From: Paracoccus aminovorans
GTDB lineage: Bacteria; Pseudomonadota; Alphaproteobacteria; Rhodobacterales; Rhodobacteraceae
Direction: 5' to 3'
Assembly: GCF_900005615.1 (NCBI RefSeq)
Contig: NZ_LN832559.1
Span: 1,394,837-1,458,836, forward strand
DNA length: 64,000 nt
Shown: piece by piece, positions 26,284 to 35,818 of the stretch
Layout of the letters: every line of letters starts with the position of its first letter
How positions within the stretch are numbered: the stretch's first letter is position 1
The notes under the pieces: generated by a model
What the model saw: only the letters and a program-made list of their open reading frames with translations
Told to the model about the DNA's origin: nothing
The model's database searches: none
Position numbers and translations under genes: made by a program

Positions 26284-27783
26284 ATGCTGATCGTGGAGAC
26301 AATCGCAAAAATCAGGCGGCTACATTTCACCGAGGGCAAGGGGATCAAGACGATCTGCCGTGACCTGAAGCTGTCGAAGAAGGTGGTGCGGAAGGTGATC
26401 CGCACCGGGATTACCGAGTTCACCTATACCCGGACGGTGCAGCCGCGCCCGAAGCTGGGTGCCTGGCTGGGGGAACTCAACCGGCTGCTGGAGGTCAACG
26501 CCGCGCGGTCCAGCCGGGAACGTCAGTCTCTGATACAGATCTACGAAGAACTGAGCGGTCTCGGTTATGAAGGTGGGTATGACGCGGTGCGCCGCTACGC
26601 CTCGAACTGGGCACGCACTCAGAGTTCAGGCGCTTCTGCCGCCTTCGTGCCCCTGAGCTTTGCGCCCGGTGAAGCCTATCAGTTCGACTGGAGCCACGAG
26701 GTTGTGGTGATCGATGGGGCGACCACCACCATCAAAGTGGCCCATGTTCGCCTGTGCCACAGCCGGATGTTCTTTGTGCGGGCCTATCCGCGCGAGACGC
26801 AGGAGATGGTGTTCGATGCCCACGACAGGGCTTTCGCCTTCTTCAAGGGCACCTGCACCCGCGGGATCTACGACAACATGAAGACGGCGGTGGAGACCAT
26901 CTTCACCGGCAAGGAACGCCTCTACAATCGTCGGTTCCTGCAGATGGCCAGCCATTATCTGGTCGAACCCGTTGCCTGCACCCCTGCTGCGGGTTGGGAG
27001 AAAGGCCAGGTGGAGAGCCAGGTCGGCACTGTCCGTCAGCGGTTTTTCGCGCCCCGCGTCAGGGTCAAGAGCTACGAGGAACTGAATGCCTGGCTGCTGG
27101 ACAAGTGCATCGCCTCGGCCAGAACCAGCAAGCATCCGGAGCTGACGGACAAAACCGTCTGGCAGGTCTTCCAGGAAGAGCGCCCGCACCTTGTCCCCTA
27201 TGCCGGGCGCTTCGACGGATTCCATTCACTGCCTGCGGCGGTGTCAAAGACCTGTCTCGTGCGCTTCGACAACAACAAATACTCCGTCGCGGCAACGGCT
27301 GTCGGGCGGCAGGTCGAGATCAGGGCCTATGCTGAGCGGATCGAGATCCGGCAGGAGGGCCGACTGGTCGGAGACCACCCGCGTCACTTCGGCCGGGACC
27401 GAACGGTTTACAATCCCTGGCATTATGTGCCTGTTCTGCTTCGCAAACCCGGGGCGCTGCGTAACGGCGCACCGTTCAAGGACTGGGTTCTTCCCGGAGC
27501 TCTTGAACAGATCCGCCGCAAGCTGCAGGGCTCCTCAGATGGCGACCGCCAGATGGTGAAGGTCCTCGGCGCTGTGCTGACGGAAGGGATGCCTGTGGTT
27601 CAAAAGGCATGTGCCGAAGCTCTCTCGCAAGGCGTCCATTCTGCCGATGTAATCCTCAATATTCTATCCCGCAGGCGAGATCCGGAACCACCACCGCTTC
27701 TGCTGACCTCTCCGGCCTTGCAGTTGACCCATGAGCCTGTGGCGGACTGCGCCCGTTATGATCTGCTGCGGAGGGCCTGCTGA
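26284..27783 (+). CDS. istA: IS21 transposase IstA (copy 3)
   Basis: This 499-aa transposase is identical to copy 2 and intact, with Asp135, Asp197 and Glu244. It starts 118 bp inside the left end. The stop overlaps istB by one base. Confidence 0.95.
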   Translation: MLIVETIAKIRRLHFTEGKGIKTICRDLKLSKKVVRKVIRTGITEFTYTRTVQPRPKLGAWLGELNRLLEVNAARSSRERQSLIQIYEELSGLGYEGGYDAVRRYASNWARTQSSGASAAFVPLSFAPGEAYQFDWSHEVVVIDGATTTIKVAHVRLCHSRMFFVRAYPRETQEMVFDAHDRAFAFFKGTCTRGIYDNMKTAVETIFTGKERLYNRRFLQMASHYLVEPVACTPAAGWEKGQVESQVGTVRQRFFAPRVRVKSYEELNAWLLDKCIASARTSKHPELTDKTVWQVFQEERPHLVPYAGRFDGFHSLPAAVSKTCLVRFDNNKYSVAATAVGRQVEIRAYAERIEIRQEGRLVGDHPRHFGRDRTVYNPWHYVPVLLRKPGALRNGAPFKDWVLPGALEQIRRKLQGSSDGDRQMVKVLGAVLTEGMPVVQKACAEALSQGVHSADVILNILSRRRDPEPPPLLLTSPALQLTHEPVADCARYDLLRRAC

Positions 27784-28511
27784 TGGATCGTGCTGACATC
27801 ATGGCTGCAATGGGCGAGTTGAAGCTCTACGGGATGCGCGCCGCTTATGACGAACTCATGGCGGTGGCTGTGCGCCGCCAGCACGAACCCCGCCAGATCG
27901 TTGGAGATCTTCTGGCCGCCGAGATCAACGAGAAGAAAGCGCGGTCGGTCAAATACCAGATCACCACCGCCAAGCTGCCCTATGCCCGGGAGATCGAGGA
28001 GTTCACCTTCGATGACACCCCAATCAACGAGACCCTGGTGCGAGATCTGGCCAGCGGGGAGTTCCTCAGCCAACAGCGCAATGTCGTGCTGGTTGGCGGC
28101 ACCGGGACCGGCAAGACCCATATCTCTGTGGCCATAGCGCGCGCGGTCATCCGCAATGGTGCCCGGGGCAGGTTCTTCAATGTCGTCGATCTGGTGAACA
28201 GGCTGGAGGCCGAGGCCCGTGCCGGACGGGCAGGCCGGCTTGCAGAACATCTGATGCGGCTCGACTTCGTCATCCTCGATGAACTCGGATACCTGCCATT
28301 CGCGCAGTCCGGCGGCCAGCTGCTGTTCCATCTGATCAGCAAGCTCTATGAGCAGACTTCCGTCATCGTCACCACCAACCTCGCATTCGGGGAGTGGCCG
28401 ACCGTCTTCGGAGACGCAAAGATGACCACCGCGCTGCTCGACCGGCTCACCCACCACTGCGACATCGTCGAGACCGGCAACGACAGCTGGCGCATCAAAA
28501 CCCGAGCCTGA
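27783..28511 (+). CDS. istB: IS21 helper ATPase IstB (copy 3)
   Basis: This 242-aa AAA+ protein is identical to the IstB proteins of copies 1 and 2. About 130 bp of non-coding right end follow it before the recombinase fragment. Confidence 0.95.
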   Translation: MDRADIMAAMGELKLYGMRAAYDELMAVAVRRQHEPRQIVGDLLAAEINEKKARSVKYQITTAKLPYAREIEEFTFDDTPINETLVRDLASGEFLSQQRNVVLVGGTGTGKTHISVAIARAVIRNGARGRFFNVVDLVNRLEAEARAGRAGRLAEHLMRLDFVILDELGYLPFAQSGGQLLFHLISKLYEQTSVIVTTNLAFGEWPTVFGDAKMTTALLDRLTHHCDIVETGNDSWRIKTRA

Positions 28512-28644
28512 ACACCCTCCAAAACGCAGGCCCGCGTCGGCTGCGCCAGCTGGAAAGCTACGCCGCCACGGGCCTGCTCACCCGCGCGCCAAAGGGGTCA
28601 CTTTTGGACGCCGATCAGGGGGCCCGTTTGAATGCCGATTGACA

Positions 28645-29470
28645 CATGTGGATGGGCGGCGTCCCGCCCTACGGCTACCGAGTCGAGAACCGGAAGCTGG
28701 TCATCGACGACGAGCACGCCGAGCACGTTCGCTGGATCTTCGCCCGCTTCCTCGAGATCGGCTCGGGGACCGAACTGGCGCGGGAGGTGGCGAAACGCGG
28801 CATCCGCACGCCGCGCGGCAACCGGATCGACAAGAAGTACCTGTACCGGATGCTCAGCAACCGCGCCTACATCGGCGAGGCGGTGCACAAGGGAGAGAGC
28901 TATCCCGGCGAGCACGAAGCCATCATCGACCGCGCGACGTGGGACCGCGTCCATGCCATCCTGCAGGAGAGCCCGCGCAAGCGCGCCGCACGCACCCGGG
29001 CCGACACGCCTGCGCTGCTGAAGGGGCTTCTGTTCGGGCCCGATGGCGCTGCGTTCTCACCGACGCATACGCGCAAGGACGGTCGGCTCTACCGCTACTA
29101 TGTCAGCCAGACGGTCCTGAAGCATGGTGCCGGGTCCTGCCCGGTGGGCCGCGTGCCCGCGGGCGAGATCGAAGCGGCCGTCATCGACCAGCTGCGCGCC
29201 GTGTTCCGTCAACCCGAGATCGTAGCGGGAACGTGGAAGGCCGCCCGCGCCGACGTCGCTGACATCACCGAAGCCGACGCCCGTGCGGCGCTGCAGCAGC
29301 TCGACCCGCTGTGGGACGAGCTGTTCCCCGCCGAGCAGGCGCGCATCGTCACGCTGCTGGTTGAACGAGTCGACGTCGGTTCGGACGGGCTGAACGTTCG
29401 GCTCCGCGTCGATGGCCTTAGCGGCCTCGCGCGCGAGATGCTGGCCGGCGGCATCGAGGCCGCAGCATGA
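28645..29470 (+). pseudogene. Large serine recombinase, C-terminal fragment
   Basis: About 274 residues remain of a large serine integrase of the phage/ICE type. The fragment begins in the recombinase domain (GGVPPYGYRV, then VRWIFARFLEIGSG and NRIDKKYLYRMLSNRAYIGE) and continues into the zinc-ribbon/coiled-coil region (YRYYVSQTVLKHGAGSC). The N-terminal resolvase catalytic domain with the active Ser, about 150-200 residues, has been replaced by IS21 copy 3. An ATG lies two bases past the IS end, so a truncated DNA-binding protein could be made, but not an active recombinase. Its stop overlaps the next gene by 4 bases. Confidence 0.85.
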
Positions 29471-29859
29471 CCCGCAGCACGCCGATCCCCGACACCGTGA
29501 CACTCCACGTCCCGTTCCGGGTCGTGAAGCGCGGCGGGCGTAAGGAGATGCAGATGCCGGACGGTGCCATGCAGCCGCGCCGGACAGACAACACGCTGGT
29601 CAAGGCGCTGGCCCGCGCGTTTCGCTGGAAGCGCATGCTCGAATCCGGGGAGTTCGCCACCATCGCCGAATTGGCCGAGCGCGAGGGGATCGCGCCCTCC
29701 TACATGACCCGTATCCTGCGCCTCACCCTGCTCGCGCCGGACATCGTGGAGGCGATCCCGGATGGGAAGCAGGGGCCAGAGGTGACGCTGGTGAGGGTGC
29801 TGGAGCCTTTCCCAGTTGAGTGGGAGAAACAACGATTTTCGAAGAAAAAAACAACGTGA
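29467..29859 (+). CDS. Small helix-turn-helix protein downstream of recombinase
   Basis: This 130-aa basic protein has a helix-turn-helix-like segment at about residues 50-95 (FATIAELAEREGIAPSYMTRILRLTLLAPDIVEAI), similar to ParB/KorB-type HTH. Proteins of this type are commonly encoded directly after large serine recombinases in alphaproteobacterial prophages, and the ATGA overlap here fits such coupling. It may act as a recombination directionality factor or regulator; that is inference. The C-terminus is Lys-rich. Confidence 0.6.
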   Translation: MTRSTPIPDTVTLHVPFRVVKRGGRKEMQMPDGAMQPRRTDNTLVKALARAFRWKRMLESGEFATIAELAEREGIAPSYMTRILRLTLLAPDIVEAIPDGKQGPEVTLVRVLEPFPVEWEKQRFSKKKTT

Positions 29860-30006
29860 ACGGCCCTCAGTTGCCGTTAGTCGTTTCGCGATTAGCTACG
29901 GTGCAGCTTCACTGAAGCTGACATCCAGGGCCGCGCGCAGGGCAGCCATTCAAGCCAATGCCAACCAACCCTTCGGGGGTCAGTTTTGTTCAAAAGTAAA
30001 CAGTCC

Positions 30007-31068
30007 CTAAGAGTGCAGTCTCAGGATCGCTTCCACGACGCGTCGGACACCTACGATGGGATTTTTCGAGCTGATCGTAGCGGGAAGCTCCATGCGGAAA
30101 GTGACCGACTGGGCATCCACATGCTGATGGGTGATGACGTCATCGAGCCTCAGGACCTCGACTCCTGGGTCTGCCATGTCGTACCCACGAACGAAGGTCA
30201 CGCTAAATTTAGTCGTAAACGGTGCTTCGTTGACCATCGTGGCATGCTCGTATCCGATGCCGGACTCCGTGCCGTAAACAGACACGCGCTTGAGGAATTC
30301 GTCGACCAAGCCGCTAGCCCCGGTGGCGTTGAGACGCTCAAGGATGCTCTCTACCAAGGAAGGGATCGATAAAGCGGGCGCATTGAGATCATCTTGGCAC
30401 ACACCGATGCTTACGAGGAGCAGGCGCGCTTCCCCTGCGGTGTCATCACTGGCTGGGGTAGGCTCGATTTGGTGGATGCCATGGATGGCATGACTTGAGG
30501 TGGTGCGAGTAGTGGTTTTTATCTCTACGCCCGTACCTTTCCATGTGAAGTCCCTTGCCGAGCGGCGCCAGCCATCCCAGGCCTGAACGATTGGTCCGAC
30601 TTGAGGATCGGTCGCGCGCCGGCAAAGTGCGTCGAGTAGGAGCAATTCCCCGACGAGGCCGAGGATAGCGTTTTCAGAGATCTCCATGCGTTTAATCGCG
30701 AGTTCGATCAGCGGCTCGGTGACGGCAAAGGCACGCTCCAAATTAGCATCGGCTTTTTCACGCAGCAGTTCAGCGGCAATGAATGCACCAACCTGGTCGA
30801 AATGCCCCAGCGCGGGCAAACAAATGCGGTTGGCATTCAGCGGAGGCAGGGTGTCACGGTGCCAGGAGTGATAGTGCATCGCAGTCTTCACTGTACCAGT
30901 CCGGGGCCTTAACTCGTCGCCTGCAAGGAACAATTCCAGGTGACCACGACTATTCCGAGCGATCCCGACCACCTTGGCATCAGTCAACCATGTAATTTGA
31001 CGGTCATCTCCGGTTGTGCCCGTTGGAACGAGGTTGATCTGGTTTAGAACTGCTTCGTAGCTGGTCAT
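30007..31068 (-). CDS. DUF4420 PD-(D/E)XK nuclease (second defence operon, gene 4)
   Basis: This 353-aa protein fits DUF4420, described as a PD-(D/E)XK motif protein. The nuclease core is visible at about residues 137-190: GLVGELLLLDAL supplies the first Glu, ARDFTWKG the Asp, and GVEIKTTTR the E-x-K. A second conserved part near the C-terminus has VTFRMELPA. It is the last gene of a four-gene operon, 8 bp after the Z1 gene. In Z1-based systems this family is the likely DNA-cutting subunit. The ATG at 31068 is the only reasonable start. Confidence 0.82.
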   Translation of the reverse strand: MTSYEAVLNQINLVPTGTTGDDRQITWLTDAKVVGIARNSRGHLELFLAGDELRPRTGTVKTAMHYHSWHRDTLPPLNANRICLPALGHFDQVGAFIAAELLREKADANLERAFAVTEPLIELAIKRMEISENAILGLVGELLLLDALCRRATDPQVGPIVQAWDGWRRSARDFTWKGTGVEIKTTTRTTSSHAIHGIHQIEPTPASDDTAGEARLLLVSIGVCQDDLNAPALSIPSLVESILERLNATGASGLVDEFLKRVSVYGTESGIGYEHATMVNEAPFTTKFSVTFVRGYDMADPGVEVLRLDDVITHQHVDAQSVTFRMELPATISSKNPIVGVRRVVEAILRLHS

Positions 31069-31076
31069 GGTAGTAC

Positions 31077-33887
31077 CTACTTAACGGTGGTCACCCCAGC
31101 ACGGGTGGCTGAAAATTGCTCCGGACCTCCCGCAGGGAGACAGACTCCAACTGCGACCGTGGGGTGCTCGTCAAACGCATGTTGATTGACGTAGAAGAGA
31201 ATTTGACCGTCGGAGCCGCTGGGTCGCCACCCGGTGTTGTTGCTCGATGGTACGTTAGAGTTGCGGTGGTAGTAGTCAAAGTAGACGTCGCCGCGATACT
31301 GGCTCGGGCCGGCGTTAGGGGCACTCGCGCCCCAAGTGGTCTTGAGTTCGCCTCCGGCCACCCTCTTTGTGGTGGCGCGTATGTCAAACGGGAGTTGTGC
31401 CAGCGGACCTTCGGATACGGTGGTACCATCTCCGTAACGAATGCCGATCCAAAACCGTGGTTGCTCAGCGTTCTTGCGCCTAAGGTCGGCGTAGGACCAT
31501 AGGTCGCTGGGCTGGCCGGTGACAAATAGGCCCGTGATCGACCGAGAGAGACTGGCCGACCAAAGTCGAAGGTAGGCGGCGATGGCATAAGGACAGGCTC
31601 GCCTTGGTTGGTCTCCCTTCCCATTCCTCACCGGCGGGCGATAGAGAGGTGAGTCTGCCAGTGGAGCGACTGCGTTGGCCCGGGCTTCGATACCGCTCCA
31701 GAAGTCCGCGTAAAAGCCCTCGCTCCCGGGTCGGTAATTTGCGAAAGTGAGGCTATCCAATAGTTCGGCGGCCTCAGTCAGATCGAGTGGAACATTGAGG
31801 ATCCGGCCCCGCAGCACGTTGTCGACAGTGAGGTCGCTGGACGGCCGAACGAAGAGTCCAGCCACGATGTCTGCATTGGGATCCGCCCGCCGGCTGTCAT
31901 TGATGACCGTAACGAAGGGGCGGGCCCCTGGTGATAGTGGAAGGTTACCCACGCCTGCGATCTTGCCTGTGGCTTCGAAATTGAGCCCCTGCAAGACGGT
32001 AGGTTTAGGCGCGTCGCTCATCATGCGCTCGGTAATGGCAGTTCGAACCGCTTCGTCGACATCGTGATAAGCACTGAAGAGGGAGAGTTGGTCGCTGGAG
32101 GCGAAGACGCGGCACAGCTCAATATATGACCCGCGGTAGCCGAACCAGCGCTGCATCTGCATCTGGGTGTCTGCCAACGGGTTGGACGATGAACGCTGAA
32201 ACAACGCCGTGGTCATCCCTTCCAGTGTCAGTCCCCGCGCCATGACATTTCCTGAGACAAAGATCGTGCAAAGGTCGCGAGCGGCTTTCCATTTACCGGT
32301 TTCTGCATCCAGGGTCGGTGCGTATGCAGGGCGATCGTCAGCGTTAGGGTCGCTGTTAACCACTGCGATCCTAGTTCCAGGGATCACCTCCCTAACCAAT
32401 AGGTCTTCGACCGTTTGCCAGTCCGGGAAACTCGCCGGTGGCAGGAGGTCGAACTCCTCCTCGATTACCGTGGCGGAGGCACGATACTTTTCAAGCCATT
32501 GCGCCCACGGGGCGGGGTCCGCCAGCAGTTGTTCCACCAAGGCGTGCGGAAGCCTGGCATCTCCCTCATCGAGCATATCTCGAGCCGTCGCTCGATCCTG
32601 AATCCCCGCCCAGATCAAGAGGTCCTCAGCACCCTTAAAGTGGTGCTGGATTGCTGCAGAAGGGTGATACAGCATCGAGTGCGGCGAAGTCGCGTTAGTA
32701 AGGGCTTCTTCCTTGGTGTCGAACTGCATTGAGAGTGCGGACGCTGGGCCGAGCTTTCCAGAGCGGTTTAGGCGGATGGCGCCCGCCACCAAAAACGCTC
32801 GAACGGCGTCGGCGAGGTCCTGCTGCACGGAGTTGGTGGTGGGCACGCAAAGTTTGGCTGCCTCCGCGCGGCGATAGAATACCTCACCGCCGGTGTAGCA
32901 AAAACGTATCCCAGCCGCCTCGGGGTAAGTCGATGAGCGAGGGGCGTTGAGATTGCCAGGGTCGGTCGCATCTACTGGATGGCCGACGTCAAGTGGCGTG
33001 CGAAGAGAGATCAGGAAGTCTCTTGGCGCTAGCGGGTTGTGATCCTCCTGAAGGAGGTTGGCCTGGGGGGTCGCCGTGTAGGCGATGTAGGTCGAGAATA
33101 GGTTTTCAGGCGAACCCTGTGGAGGATCCCAGAGGTTGGCGATCGCACGCGGGATTTGCTTCAGGTTGCCGTAAATGGGGTCCTGCGAGGACTCAACTAT
33201 GGCATCGAGAATCGAGCCATCGTCGGCCTCATCGTCAAGTACGAGCATGTGGACGGGGCGACCGAGCTGCTCCACTTCTTTGAAAAAGTTGTCGCGGAGG
33301 CTTGCTCCTAAGGCATGCAGATGGTCGGCCTGCTTCATCGCTACGATGATAAGAGGCTTGCGCTGACGCAGCCGTTTTCGAACCTGTGCAGACGACAAAC
33401 GGTAGGTGGTTGTCAGCGAGTGGGTCTGTTCTGACAGAGCGATGCCAGGCGCAGGACACAACAGGCGGCGTTTCACTTTCTGTGCGTTTTCCTCGCCAGA
33501 GTCCAGCTGCTGCAGCAGCCTCTCATAGGTCTGGCGCCACAAGGACAGGCGGGTTCCGGCGAGTACGACGATGATGTCGAGGCCGTTGTCGATGGCTAAG
33601 GCTGAGACACCCAGCATTGAAGCAGTCTTACCAGACTGGACCGAGCCCATAACGAGTCCCGTGCGCGAGCGGCGGAATGACCACTCGTCGGGCTTCGCGG
33701 TGTCGGCGGCCAATATTCCGCGCTGCAAGATGTAGCGAGAGTCTGCCTCAACTGCGGCACGCGCTGTGTCGGTCAAGCCGGCGAGTTGAGCCTTGTACCT
33801 CGCCCACCAAGATTCAGCCTCTTGGGGAGCGGGTGGATTGAAGTAGACGTGCTCGACGAGTGGGGAATGTCTTGCCACCGCTCTCAA
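31077..33887 (-). CDS. Z1 domain ATPase (second defence operon, gene 3)
   Basis: This 936-aa protein is a superfamily 2-like ATPase with a Z1 domain. Walker A is GSVQSGKTAS (about residues 81-90) and Walker B is VLDDEADDG (about 214-222). The Z1 signature lies in the middle: IAVVNSDPNADD, then FVSGNVMARGLTLEGMT and QMQMQRWFGYRGSYIELCRVF (about 545-610). About 300 residues follow. Z1 proteins were described together with MutL/MORC-like ATPases and cytosine methyltransferases in restriction-like operons. The start is TTG, overlapping the DUF262 stop (TTGA). It probably translocates or remodels DNA for the adjacent nuclease. Confidence 0.87.
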   Translation of the reverse strand: MRAVARHSPLVEHVYFNPPAPQEAESWWARYKAQLAGLTDTARAAVEADSRYILQRGILAADTAKPDEWSFRRSRTGLVMGSVQSGKTASMLGVSALAIDNGLDIIVVLAGTRLSLWRQTYERLLQQLDSGEENAQKVKRRLLCPAPGIALSEQTHSLTTTYRLSSAQVRKRLRQRKPLIIVAMKQADHLHALGASLRDNFFKEVEQLGRPVHMLVLDDEADDGSILDAIVESSQDPIYGNLKQIPRAIANLWDPPQGSPENLFSTYIAYTATPQANLLQEDHNPLAPRDFLISLRTPLDVGHPVDATDPGNLNAPRSSTYPEAAGIRFCYTGGEVFYRRAEAAKLCVPTTNSVQQDLADAVRAFLVAGAIRLNRSGKLGPASALSMQFDTKEEALTNATSPHSMLYHPSAAIQHHFKGAEDLLIWAGIQDRATARDMLDEGDARLPHALVEQLLADPAPWAQWLEKYRASATVIEEEFDLLPPASFPDWQTVEDLLVREVIPGTRIAVVNSDPNADDRPAYAPTLDAETGKWKAARDLCTIFVSGNVMARGLTLEGMTTALFQRSSSNPLADTQMQMQRWFGYRGSYIELCRVFASSDQLSLFSAYHDVDEAVRTAITERMMSDAPKPTVLQGLNFEATGKIAGVGNLPLSPGARPFVTVINDSRRADPNADIVAGLFVRPSSDLTVDNVLRGRILNVPLDLTEAAELLDSLTFANYRPGSEGFYADFWSGIEARANAVAPLADSPLYRPPVRNGKGDQPRRACPYAIAAYLRLWSASLSRSITGLFVTGQPSDLWSYADLRRKNAEQPRFWIGIRYGDGTTVSEGPLAQLPFDIRATTKRVAGGELKTTWGASAPNAGPSQYRGDVYFDYYHRNSNVPSSNNTGWRPSGSDGQILFYVNQHAFDEHPTVAVGVCLPAGGPEQFSATRAGVTTVK

Positions 33888-35818
33888 CTCTTCGGTTCGA
33901 TGCGCATCCGCTGCAACGACGCGTACCCAGAGGTTCCGAACTGCAGACGCACTGCCTCAGCCGCTTTATCAGGGTCGATTTCCAATAGTTCGAGGAGACT
34001 TTTGCTGATCTTGGCGATGTAATCCCACTGGGTTTTGGTCTGCGTCTTTTCGGGGCGTTCCCAGTCCGCGGATTCCTTGCTCGCCGTTCGGATCGCATCG
34101 CCATTAGCCTCGATGCGGTCCTCGATGTCGTCTGGCGAGGCCGCTAAGGCCATGGCAATGCCAACGAGGGAACCTACGAGTTGGAGTTCCTGCCACTTGG
34201 CGCCCTTGCCACCATCCTTGAACTGATCAGACCACAACTCATCGTGCGATGAGTGGAGTTCGACAGCCTCTAGCAGCAGCGAGAACAGCTTCGTCAACGT
34301 CGGTGACTGGGCTAGCTTGTGGAACTTGTCTTTCTGAATCGCGATCAGCAACTGGTCGATGTTACGGCTAGTCGATGCCAAGTCTTTCCCACCGGTGTCA
34401 TGTACCAGGACCGAGATGACCCATGCGAGAACCTTAGTGCGCTTGTAGCGCGTATCCCCAAAACCATAGCTCTTCAGCGCCTTACCGAGACGGTCAAGAT
34501 CGGGGATGCCGGCAAGAGATTCAGCGATTTGGGCGACGTCACTGTTCGGGTCAGCGTCGCCGGCTGCGGCAAGGGTCGCGCGGGTAAGTTCGACCTCGTG
34601 GTAGACGGCGTTACGGATCTCTTCAGCATTCAGGTGTACGCCCTGCTTGTTGTAGAGGCGAAAGACCTCATGGATCTGGGCTTGACTGGCCTTAGTGTAT
34701 TCGATGACGGGAATCTTGTACTGTGCCGTACCTTCGAACAAATACTCGACGGTGGTTTGCTCAGAAGCGACGTCGATCACCTGCCCCTTGATCTGAGTGT
34801 AGTACTTTCCGCGGAGAGGCTCGAGGTATGGGCCAACCAGCCCGCCGTCTCCGGTCGTTCGCAGCTTGAATGGAAAGTAGTATTCGTTCTCATCTGTGGA
34901 TTTGAGTGGGCTACCTTCTAGCGCTTTCCACGCACGGCGGAACGCAGGATAATCGTCGTTGAAAAGATCTGTCAGATCCCTCTTGCCCTGGTCATCAAGA
35001 CGTCCTTGAGCGTTGAACTTTTTATCTTTGTGCCGAGCGGAGACCTCCGCAACCTTCTGTTTTGCGACAGGGTGCTGTCCCACAAACCGGAGGATGGCCG
35101 TAAGCCTCTGCTTGCCGTCGACGACCTCATGCGGCGTGGAAGGTCCGGTTCGCAGCAAAATGATGGATGGCAAAGGTACGCCACGCAAGATGGACTCCAG
35201 CAGGGACTGACGGTCGCTGTTGGCCCATACATCACCACGCTGGTACGACGGCGTTAGGTTGGGCGCCCTCTTGGTGAGTTGATAGATCGGCCATACGTCT
35301 GCCTTCGCCGTGACCGGCTCCGGACTTGCCACTTCCTCGTTCCCGTCGATCTCGGCCCAAGCGTCAGCCCACGACTGGGTAGCGGTTCCGCGGTTAGCGC
35401 CCTTGGCCTCAAGTTCTTCAAGAAAATTTCCCTGAAGCCGTACGGCTGCCTCTACGCGCTCGTTTAGGCGTTCCAGCGCACGAAGACTTAGCTGCGGGTG
35501 GGCTGCTCCAGGAGCAAGTAGGTCGGCGGATTCAAGTTTGAATTCAGCGATTAGTGCCTGAAGGAATGGCTCACCGCCCGTGAGAGGGAGGTCCTCGCTC
35601 AGGCTCAGCCAGCCTTGAACCTCAACCAGTTTGTTCATCCACGCGTCAGAGGTAAAGTCGACGTCACCGCCGCTGAAAATTGACGAAACCGGGCGAACGC
35701 CGTTCGGCGCGTCAGAAGCCTCGGAGAGTGTTGCCAACCCGTCAGCGATACTCTCCAAGAAGGGGACCCGCGGGTCGTCTTCGTCGAAATCGTTTTCGTG
35801 TTCGATGTGATCAGTCAT
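33884..35818 (-). CDS. DUF262 domain protein (second defence operon, gene 2)
   Basis: This 644-aa protein has a DUF262 (ParB/Srx-like) nucleotide-binding or nuclease domain at about residues 175-320: YQRGDVW, then LLESILRGVPLPSIIL and the hallmark DGKQRLTAIL. The N-terminal 170 residues and the helical C-terminal 300 have no recognisable family. DUF262 is the N-terminal half of GmrSD-type modification-dependent enzymes and of BrxU, but no DUF1524 HNH motif is seen at the C-terminus here, so it may act as an NTPase/sensor rather than a nuclease. Its ATG overlaps the methyltransferase stop by 4 bases. Confidence 0.85.
   Translation of the reverse strand: MTDHIEHENDFDEDDPRVPFLESIADGLATLSEASDAPNGVRPVSSIFSGGDVDFTSDAWMNKLVEVQGWLSLSEDLPLTGGEPFLQALIAEFKLESADLLAPGAAHPQLSLRALERLNERVEAAVRLQGNFLEELEAKGANRGTATQSWADAWAEIDGNEEVASPEPVTAKADVWPIYQLTKRAPNLTPSYQRGDVWANSDRQSLLESILRGVPLPSIILLRTGPSTPHEVVDGKQRLTAILRFVGQHPVAKQKVAEVSARHKDKKFNAQGRLDDQGKRDLTDLFNDDYPAFRRAWKALEGSPLKSTDENEYYFPFKLRTTGDGGLVGPYLEPLRGKYYTQIKGQVIDVASEQTTVEYLFEGTAQYKIPVIEYTKASQAQIHEVFRLYNKQGVHLNAEEIRNAVYHEVELTRATLAAAGDADPNSDVAQIAESLAGIPDLDRLGKALKSYGFGDTRYKRTKVLAWVISVLVHDTGGKDLASTSRNIDQLLIAIQKDKFHKLAQSPTLTKLFSLLLEAVELHSSHDELWSDQFKDGGKGAKWQELQLVGSLVGIAMALAASPDDIEDRIEANGDAIRTASKESADWERPEKTQTKTQWDYIAKISKSLLELLEIDPDKAAEAVRLQFGTSGYASLQRMRIEPKS

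Larger units (their letters stand above)
26166..28644 (+). mobile_element. IS21-family element, copy 3 (complete)
   Basis: This 2,479-bp element is the same length as copy 2 and in the opposite orientation. The left end TGTTGAACGGCTTGCAA starts at 26166 and the right end finishes at 28644. The flanking five bases are CCGAC and CATGT, so no target duplication is visible. It separates a prophage portal fragment from a serine recombinase fragment; together with copy 2 it forms an inverted pair around 4.6 kb of phage DNA. Confidence 0.96.

Noticed and set aside
19123..28644. Composite transposon formed by IS21 copies 2 and 3
   Set aside because: There is no target duplication outside the pair, and the flanking DNA on both sides consists of unrelated broken genes.
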